Source: CAVTGO01 sp963734275 (GTDB lineage: Bacteria > Actinomycetota > UBA4738 > HRBIN12). From it: a DNA stretch of 64,000 bases. Below the pieces are notes generated by a model. It searched no databases. It had not been told where the DNA came from and was given only the letters and a program-made list of their open reading frames with translations. The DNA lies in assembly GCA_963734275.1 (NCBI GenBank), contig CAVTGO010000005.1:1-64000 (forward strand), written 5' to 3'. Positions within the stretch are counted from its first letter, which is position 1, and every line of letters starts with the position of its first letter. Position numbers and translations under genes: made by a program. This document shows, in pieces, positions 58,576 through 64,000 of the stretch.

Positions 58576-59139
58576 ATGCGACGGATCATGTGGGTACTGG
58601 TCGTGCTCTCCGCGCTCGCGCTCGGCGGGTGCAGCGGTTCGGACGACCCCGAGGGATCCGACACAGGTGGACCCGGCGCGACCGCGGGCACCGGCGGAGC
58701 ACCTACCGGCGAGACGACCACGGGCACGACACCTGATGACGGCGGGTCCGTCGACACCGGGGAGCCCGGCGCGTCCGTCACGGTCTCGGGAGACCTCGAG
58801 GGAACCTTCAACATGGACGACGTCACCAACCTCATCACCGATCCTGCCTTCATGGCCCCGTTCTTCCTGGACACCGGCACGCTGAGCAACCTGAGCATCG
58901 CCGGTCCGACGTTCACGGGGACGCGCGAGACCAGCGGCGACCTGAACGTGGCGCTCAACATCTCCGAAGGGGTCGGACTGAACGACCCCACCCATGGGTT
59001 CACCTCGACCGAGGGCGAGTGCGACGTGACGATCGACGAGCTCACCGACGACGGCGGGCTCGTGGGCAGCCTCGCGTGCAAGGGTCTCACGAGCTCCGAG
59101 GGCTTGACGATCGACTTCTCGGCGTCGTTCAGCGCATAG
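58576..59139 (+). CDS. Lipoprotein of unknown function
   Basis: 187 residues. Lipobox LSALALGGCSGSDD with Cys at about residue 19, then a 45-residue Gly/Thr/Asp linker, and a small all-beta domain (SGDLEGTFNMDDVTNLITDP, GTRETSGDLNVALNISEGVG). Two Cys (GECDVTIDE, ACKGLTSS) may pair. Ribosome site GAGGGAGGG 5-10 bases ahead. No known family recognised. Converges with the acyl-CoA dehydrogenase. Confidence 0.75.
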   Translation: MRRIMWVLVVLSALALGGCSGSDDPEGSDTGGPGATAGTGGAPTGETTTGTTPDDGGSVDTGEPGASVTVSGDLEGTFNMDDVTNLITDPAFMAPFFLDTGTLSNLSIAGPTFTGTRETSGDLNVALNISEGVGLNDPTHGFTSTEGECDVTIDELTDDGGLVGSLACKGLTSSEGLTIDFSASFSA

Positions 59140-59154
59140 CGCCGCCGGCAGCGC

Positions 59155-60315
59155 TCAGTCGAACACCTTGAGGAGCTCCCGCGCGATCACGACGCGCTGG
59201 ATCTGGTTCGTGCCCTCGTAGATCTGGGTGATCTTCGCGTCGCGCATGAAGCGCTCGACCGGATACTCGCGGACGTAGCCGTAGCCGCCGAGCACCTGGA
59301 CCGCATCGGTCGTGATCCGCATGGCGGCGTCGGAGGCGAAGCACTTCGCGACGCTGGAGAAGTACGTCATGCGCGGGTCTTTCGCGTCGCTGAGCGCGAG
59401 GGCCTTGTAGACGAGCAGGCGCGCCGCCTCGAGCTGCATCGCCATGTCGGCGAGCATGAACGACACGCCCTGGAACTCGGCGATCGGTTTGCCGAACTGT
59501 TCTCGCTCCGTGGCGTACCGCGCGGCGAAATCCAGGGCGCCTTGTGCGATGCCCAGGGCCTGCGCGCCGATCAGCGGCCGCGAGTGGTCCAGCGTCGCCA
59601 GCGCGATCTTGAAGCCCTCGCCCTCGGCGCCGATCAGCTGGTCGGCGGGGATCCGCGCGCGCTCCAGCACGACCTCGCGCGTGGGCGAGCCGCGGATGCC
59701 CATCTTGTCTTCCTTCCGCCCGAACGAGACGCCCGGGTCGTCGGCCATCACTAGGAATGCGCTGATACCGGCCGCGCGCTCGGCGGGATCGCGCGTGGCG
59801 AACACGACGTACGCGTGGCTGACACCCGCGCCGGTGATGAAGCGTTTCGTGCCGGTGATGACGAAACCATCGCCGTCGCGCTCGTACCGCGTGGTCATCG
59901 CGGCGGCGTCCGAGCCGCTGCCGGCCTCGGTGAGGGCATACGACATCAAGACGTCGCCCTTCACGATGCCCTCGATCATCTGCTTCCGCTGCTCCTCGGT
60001 GCCCGCGAGCATCAGCGGGATCACGCCGAGTTTCGAGACGGCGGGCGCGAGCGCGAGACCGGCTGCCACGCGCGAGAGCTCCTCGACAAGCACGCCGAAC
60101 GCGAGCGACCCGCCGCCCGAGCCACCGTATTCCTCGGGGTAGCCGACACCGGTCAGCTCGTTGTCGACGAGCACCCGGAACAGGTCCTCGGGCCACTCGT
60201 CGGTGCGGTCGATCTCCTCCGCCCGAGGCGCGATCTTCTCCTCGGCGATCGCTCGCACGAGGGATCGGAACTCCTCGAGCTCCGGCGGAAGCTGGAAGCG
60301 CTCGAGGTCCGCCAT
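59155..60315 (-). CDS. Acyl-CoA dehydrogenase
   Basis: FAD-dependent alpha,beta-dehydrogenation of acyl-CoA. 386 residues, the standard size. Seen: YALTEAGSGSDAAAMTTRYE (FAD and substrate loop), GVSFGRKEDKMGIRGSPTRE, AEFQGVSFMLADMAMQLEAA, QVLGGYGYVREYPVERFMRD, and catalytic Glu in DAKITQIYEGTNQIQRVVIA. Lies one base from the thiolase gene and in the same direction, so both are probably one beta-oxidation operon with a NUDIX gene. Confidence 0.95.
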   Translation of the reverse strand: MADLERFQLPPELEEFRSLVRAIAEEKIAPRAEEIDRTDEWPEDLFRVLVDNELTGVGYPEEYGGSGGGSLAFGVLVEELSRVAAGLALAPAVSKLGVIPLMLAGTEEQRKQMIEGIVKGDVLMSYALTEAGSGSDAAAMTTRYERDGDGFVITGTKRFITGAGVSHAYVVFATRDPAERAAGISAFLVMADDPGVSFGRKEDKMGIRGSPTREVVLERARIPADQLIGAEGEGFKIALATLDHSRPLIGAQALGIAQGALDFAARYATEREQFGKPIAEFQGVSFMLADMAMQLEAARLLVYKALALSDAKDPRMTYFSSVAKCFASDAAMRITTDAVQVLGGYGYVREYPVERFMRDAKITQIYEGTNQIQRVVIARELLKVFD

Positions 60316-60316
60316 C

Positions 60317-61498
60317 TCAGACGCGCCGGAGCACGAGCGCGTCGCCCTGTCCCCCGCCGCCGCAGATGGCGGCGCCGCCGAGGTCCACGCCGCGTCGCCG
60401 CATCTCGTGCGCGAGCGTGAGCACGATCCGCGCGCCGCTCGCGCCGATCGGATGCCCCAGCGCGACCGCCCCGCCGTTCACGTTCACGAGCTCCTCGTCG
60501 AACCCGAGGATCCGGGCGACGTTCAGGGAGACCGCGGCGAACGCCTCGTTCACCTCGAGCAGACCCAGGTCGTGCACGTCCAGGTCCGCCTTCTTCAGGG
60601 CGTTCTGCAGCGCGATCGCGGGAACGGTGTGCAGGTACGAGAAGCGCTCGGCGCTCATGCCGTGCGCCACGATCTCGGCGATCGGCTCCAGGCCGAGCTT
60701 CTCGGCCTTCGCGCGGCTGGTCACCACGACCGCCGCGGCGCCGTCGCTGATCTGCGAGGCGTTGCCGGCCGTGATCGTGCCGCCGTCCTTGAACGCGGGC
60801 TTCAGGTTCGCGAGCGCCTCGACCGTGGAGTCCGCCCGGATGCCCTCGTCGCGCCCGACGACGGCAGGGTCGCCCGAGCGTCGCGGGATCTCCACCGGGA
60901 CGACCTCCTCGGCGAGCGCGCCGGCTCCCCACGCGGCGGCGGCGCGACGGTGCGAGCGCGCCGACCACGCGTCTTGATCCTCGCGCGAGATGCCGAGCTC
61001 CGCGTTCACCTCGTCGCTGGACTCGCCCATGTGCTGCTGCGTGAAGGTGGACCACAGGCCGTCGTGGATCATCGAGTCCACCAGCTCGGCGTGGCCGAGG
61101 CGCGAGCCCGCGCGCGCCTTCGGCAGCACGTAGGGCGCGTTGGTCATCGACTCCATCCCGCCGGCGACGACCGTCTCGACCTCCCCGGCGCGGATCAGCT
61201 GGTCGGCGAGCGCGATCGCGCTGGTGCCCGACAAGCAGACCTTGTTGATCGTGAGGGCCGGCACTTCCTTGGGGACGCCGCCTGCGATCGCGGCCTGGCG
61301 TGCGGTGATCTGGCCGGCTCCGGCCTGGAGCACGTGGCCCATGATCACGTAGTCCACCTGGTCCGCCGAGACGCCCGAACGCGCGAGCGCCTCGCGGATC
61401 GCGAGCGCGCCGAGCTCCACCGCTTGCAGGTCCGCGAGCCCGCCCCCGAAGCGCCCGATCGGCGTCCGAGCACCCGCTACGATGACCGAGCCGCTCAT
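60317..61498 (-). CDS. Acetyl-CoA C-acetyltransferase (thiolase)
   Basis: Cleaves 3-ketoacyl-CoA or joins two acetyl-CoA. 393 residues. Nucleophile Cys in LTINKVCLSGTSAIALADQL (about residue 88), NVNGGAVALGHPIGASGARI with the catalytic His, and AAICGGGGQGDALVL with the second Cys. The active-site VNEAFAAVSL is also present. Complete and typical. First or second gene of the operon with the dehydrogenase; overlaps the NUDIX stop by four bases. Confidence 0.95.
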   Translation of the reverse strand: MSGSVIVAGARTPIGRFGGGLADLQAVELGALAIREALARSGVSADQVDYVIMGHVLQAGAGQITARQAAIAGGVPKEVPALTINKVCLSGTSAIALADQLIRAGEVETVVAGGMESMTNAPYVLPKARAGSRLGHAELVDSMIHDGLWSTFTQQHMGESSDEVNAELGISREDQDAWSARSHRRAAAAWGAGALAEEVVPVEIPRRSGDPAVVGRDEGIRADSTVEALANLKPAFKDGGTITAGNASQISDGAAAVVVTSRAKAEKLGLEPIAEIVAHGMSAERFSYLHTVPAIALQNALKKADLDVHDLGLLEVNEAFAAVSLNVARILGFDEELVNVNGGAVALGHPIGASGARIVLTLAHEMRRRGVDLGGAAICGGGGQGDALVLRRV

Positions 61499-62004
61499 GG
61501 AGCCAGTTTACCCTCGCGCCATCTCGCGAAGGCCTCGAGGCCGTCGGGACAGAACGGCTCGCGCGCGATCATCGCGTCGACCTCGTCGAACGGTAGGAAG
61601 GCACCCCACACGACCTCCTCGGGTTGCCATCGGATCGCTCCGTCCCACACCACGTCGTACACGGCGCCCCAGGCTTCGCCGTCGGGTCCCGAGTACCGGA
61701 AGCGGAACCGGAACTGGGGTGGCACCGACACTCCGAGCTCCTCCTCCACCTCGCGTGCCGCACCGTCGTCGTAGCTCTCACCAACCGCGTTCACGCCGCC
61801 CGCGGTCACGTCGAAGAAGCTTGGGTAGATGTCCTTCGTGTCGGTGCGGCGGTGGACGTAGAGGTCGCGCGCGGCGTTCAGCACCAGAACGTAGGTGCAG
61901 CGGTGGAGGAGTCGCCTATCGCGCATCTCTCGTCGGGGAACGACGCCGACGACGTGGTCCTTCTCGTCGACCACCTCGAGGAGCTCGTCGGCGGGTCTCG
62001 TCAT
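61495..62004 (-). CDS. NUDIX hydrolase (YfcD / IPP-isomerase-like group)
   Basis: 169 residues. N-terminal EVVDEKDHVVGVVPRREMRD is the pattern of the YfcD and IPP-isomerase branch. The NUDIX box is GESYDDGAAREVEEELGVSV preceded by TAGGVNAV, with the metal-binding Arg-Glu-x-x-Glu-Glu. Probably hydrolyses a nucleoside diphosphate derivative; the substrate is not clear. Start ATG 62004; 32 bases after the FtsH-like stop on the same strand, ATGA overlap with the thiolase. Confidence 0.88.
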   Translation of the reverse strand: MTRPADELLEVVDEKDHVVGVVPRREMRDRRLLHRCTYVLVLNAARDLYVHRRTDTKDIYPSFFDVTAGGVNAVGESYDDGAAREVEEELGVSVPPQFRFRFRYSGPDGEAWGAVYDVVWDGAIRWQPEEVVWGAFLPFDEVDAMIAREPFCPDGLEAFARWREGKLAP

Positions 62005-62036
62005 CGAGATCGGACGATACCGGCCGGGCCGGCGGG

Positions 62037-63869
62037 CTACGACGTCTGCGGCCCGCGGGCCGACAGGGCGTAGTCGATCTGCTCGAGGATCTCCTCGCCG
62101 AGCAGCTCGTCACGGGCGATCAGGCCGTCACGGAGCGAGACCACGACGTCCCGGTTCTCGTTGAGGAGCTTGGCGACCTTCTCCTTCTGCTCCTCGAGGA
62201 TCTCGTCCACCCGCGCCTTGCCGTCGCCGTCCGAGAGGACCTTGCCGACGAGGTTCTTGCTGCCGATCGGCCCTTCGGCGATCGCGTCGAAGCTCACCAG
62301 CGAGCCCGCCATGCCGAACGACCCCACCATCTGCGCGGCCAGCGTCGTAGCGTGCTGCAGGTCCGAGGCCGGGCCGGTGCCCGACTCGCCGAAGAAGATC
62401 TCCTCGGCGACCAGACCGCCGAGGGCGATGGCGATGCCGGCCTCGATCTCCGTCCGGGTGCGCGTGAAGCGCTCCTCCTCGTCGCCGTGCGAGAGCAGGC
62501 CGAGCGCCTGACGGCGCTTGATGATGGACAGGACCTCGAGCCGGCGGCCCTTGCCGAGGAAGTACGCGACGGTGGCGTGGCCGGCCTCGTGGGTGGCGAC
62601 GGACACGCGGTCGGACTCCGTGTAGACGACCGGCTGCTTGAAGCCGAGCTCCTCGGTCATCTTCGCCTCATGGATGTCCCCGATGTTCATCGCCTTGCGC
62701 CCGTTGCGGAGGGCGACCAGCAGGCCCTCGTCGAACAGGTGCTCGATCATCACGGGCGTGTAGCCGAACGTGTCGTGCGCGAGCCGCTCCCGCATGTGGT
62801 CGTCGTCGAGCTGCTCGTGGTGCGTCTTGCGGTCCAAGAAGAAGTCGACCAGCTCGCGGCGGCCCGACTTGGTCGGCACGTCGAAGTACAGGCGCCGGTC
62901 GAAGCGACCGGGTCGCATCAGCGCGGGGTCGAGGTTATCGGCACGGTTGGTGGCGGCGATCAGCAGGATGTTGTTGTACGAGGGCTTGGCCGCAGCGATA
63001 CGCCGTTCCGGCGGCAGGTAGCCGTTCACCCACTCGATCATCGCGGACTTGATGCGGGCGCGTCGCGGCGGCTGGTCGAACGACTGCATCTGGATCAGGA
63101 GTTCGTTCACCATGCCGGAGCCGCCCGGGCTCACCATGTTCGAGGCGACCCGGCCGAGGCCGGTGCCGTCGGGGCTCGCGCCCAGGCCGCCACGGTCGCC
63201 GCCGATCGCGTCGATCTCCTCGATGAAGCCGATCGCGCCGCCCTCCTTGCGCGCGAGCTTCCGCAACGCTTTGAAGAACGACCGGATCCTCGCCCCCGTC
63301 ATCCCGAACCACATCGACTGGAAGGCCGGCGCCGAGATGAACAGGAACGGCACGCCGGCCTGCTTGGCCATCGCCTTCGCGAGGTAGGTCTTCCCGGTCC
63401 CCGGAGGGCCCTCGAACAGGATGCCGCGCCTCGGGTTGCCCCCCAGCTCGTTGCGGAACGTCGCGTAGCCGAGGAACACGTCCAGCGTGCGCGTGACCTC
63501 GTCCACCTGCGTGTCGAGGCCCTTGACCGCGTCGAGGCCGACCTCGATCTCCTCGGGTCGCACGACCATGTGCGGGGAGCGGCCGCTGAACAGCGGCATC
63601 AGCATCATGAGGACGATCGCGGCGATCAGCAGGATCACGGGCAGCCAGATGATCGCGTCGGGACCGAGCGCCGGGAGCTGGAACGGGTTGTGCGTGAGGT
63701 AGCGGTACCAGAGGTAGCCGTCGAAGAGCGCGAGCACGAGGATCAACCGCCACAGTCGACGGCGGCGCGTCTTCTCGCGCACCTTGAAGACGTCCTCGCG
63801 TCCCTTGGAGAAGACGTCCGAACCTTGCAAGATTGCGGCGGTGGATCGATCGTGCTGCTTCACGAGCAC
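62037..63869 (-). CDS. FtsH-like AAA+ membrane zinc metalloprotease with insertions
   Basis: About 610 residues (start GTG 63869 or 63863; an upstream ATG at 63965 is less likely). Two membrane segments (LWRLILVLALFDGYLWYRYL, IIWLPVILLIAAIVLMMLMP) flank a very short outer loop. AAA: Walker A FEGPPGTGKTYLAKAMAKQA, pore loop FQSMWFGMTGARIRSFFKAL, Walker B GGAIGFIEEIDAIGGDRGGL with Glu for the usual first Asp, arginine finger NLDPALMRPGRFDRRLYFDV. About 30 extra residues (ARIKSAMIEWVNGYLPPERR) lie between Walker B and AATNRAD. M41 zinc motif HEAGHATVAYFLG is intact, with SGTGPASDLQHATTLAAQMV. Confidence 0.9.
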   Translation of the reverse strand: MLVKQHDRSTAAILQGSDVFSKGREDVFKVREKTRRRRLWRLILVLALFDGYLWYRYLTHNPFQLPALGPDAIIWLPVILLIAAIVLMMLMPLFSGRSPHMVVRPEEIEVGLDAVKGLDTQVDEVTRTLDVFLGYATFRNELGGNPRRGILFEGPPGTGKTYLAKAMAKQAGVPFLFISAPAFQSMWFGMTGARIRSFFKALRKLARKEGGAIGFIEEIDAIGGDRGGLGASPDGTGLGRVASNMVSPGGSGMVNELLIQMQSFDQPPRRARIKSAMIEWVNGYLPPERRIAAAKPSYNNILLIAATNRADNLDPALMRPGRFDRRLYFDVPTKSGRRELVDFFLDRKTHHEQLDDDHMRERLAHDTFGYTPVMIEHLFDEGLLVALRNGRKAMNIGDIHEAKMTEELGFKQPVVYTESDRVSVATHEAGHATVAYFLGKGRRLEVLSIIKRRQALGLLSHGDEEERFTRTRTEIEAGIAIALGGLVAEEIFFGESGTGPASDLQHATTLAAQMVGSFGMAGSLVSFDAIAEGPIGSKNLVGKVLSDGDGKARVDEILEEQKEKVAKLLNENRDVVVSLRDGLIARDELLGEEILEQIDYALSARGPQTS

Positions 63870-64000
63870 CTCGGGGATCGGCGTCGGCAGGGATCGACAT
63901 CGTACGGGAGTCGGCCGAATGGCGCATCGGGCTTTGGTCCCTTCGGCCGGGGGCCGGTCGCCCATCTGGGGACCGCCGGACGCCGGGCCGAACGGCTATC

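Overview
The window is GC-rich and almost fully coding, but it does not read as one genome. Bases 1 to about 7485 carry sphingomonad-like (Alphaproteobacteria) acyl-CoA and steroid-type catabolic genes. Bases about 7485 to 8853 carry the end of a glycolysis/gluconeogenesis gene pair (ApgM-type phosphoglycerate mutase, then GlpX) with visibly lower GC (one sampled 60-base line is 50% G+C) and lysine-rich codons. Bases about 8853 to 64000 look like one high-GC Actinomycetota genome: RskA-type anti-sigma factor, LCP protein, a long-form RmlA, GTG/TTG starts, lipoproteins and CUT2 transporters. Genes are cut mid-domain at about 7485 and 8853 and no mobile element lies there, so I read these as assembly joins. 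Many genes in 1-9 kb, 12.7-13.8 kb, 17.6-22.6 kb and 28.8-40.6 kb are broken by single-base frameshifts while the protein family continues in the next frame. These look like uncorrected sequencing errors. The 41-64 kb part is nearly clean.

Layout. 1-4025: acyl-CoA ligase, SDR, MaoC hydratase, DUF35 OB-fold protein and SCP2-type thiolase. 4029-6092 (minus): MFS transporter and SDR. 6240-7485: TetR regulator and half an aldo/keto reductase. 7485-8853: ApgM and a GlpX fragment. 8990-10393 (minus): DUF1772 fragment, truncated glycosyltransferase, coiled-coil protein. 10487-13853: a Sau3AI-like type II restriction system with a MutY/TDG-like glycosylase. 13919-15922: small proteins and an RTX-repeat secreted protein. 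15942-30280: a catabolic island with XRE-cupin regulator, SDR, beta-hydroxyacid dehydrogenase, bicupin, M24 hydrolase, fused TPP-dependent E1, two amidohydrolases and a CUT2-type ABC importer. 30314-33249: methyltransferase, nucleotidyltransferase-like remnant, secreted phosphoesterase, second RTX protein. 33389-35539: GGDEF-EAL protein. 35536-41082 (minus): LCP, RmlA, glycosyltransferase, RmlB and RmlD in one tight operon for rhamnosylated cell-surface glycan. 41132-49605: acyl-CoA synthetase, degenerate receiver-GGDEF, ECF sigma with anti-sigma, aconitase, thioesterase, lipoprotein. 49602-55653 (minus): nurA-herA-mre11-rad50. 55842-58393: membrane sensor plus histidine-kinase-like protein without the phospho-acceptor His. 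58576-63869: lipoprotein, acyl-CoA dehydrogenase, thiolase, NUDIX, FtsH-like protease.

The most interesting systems are the archaeal-type NurA-HerA-Mre11-Rad50 end-resection operon with translationally coupled genes, the undescribed catabolic island at 16.5-30.3 kb, the Sau3AI-like restriction system with its own repair glycosylase, and the split pseudo-histidine-kinase pair. I saw no tRNA, rRNA, CRISPR array, insertion sequence or phage gene. No stretch longer than about 300 bases lacks a gene call except 8853-9000, which with its surroundings holds only fragments.
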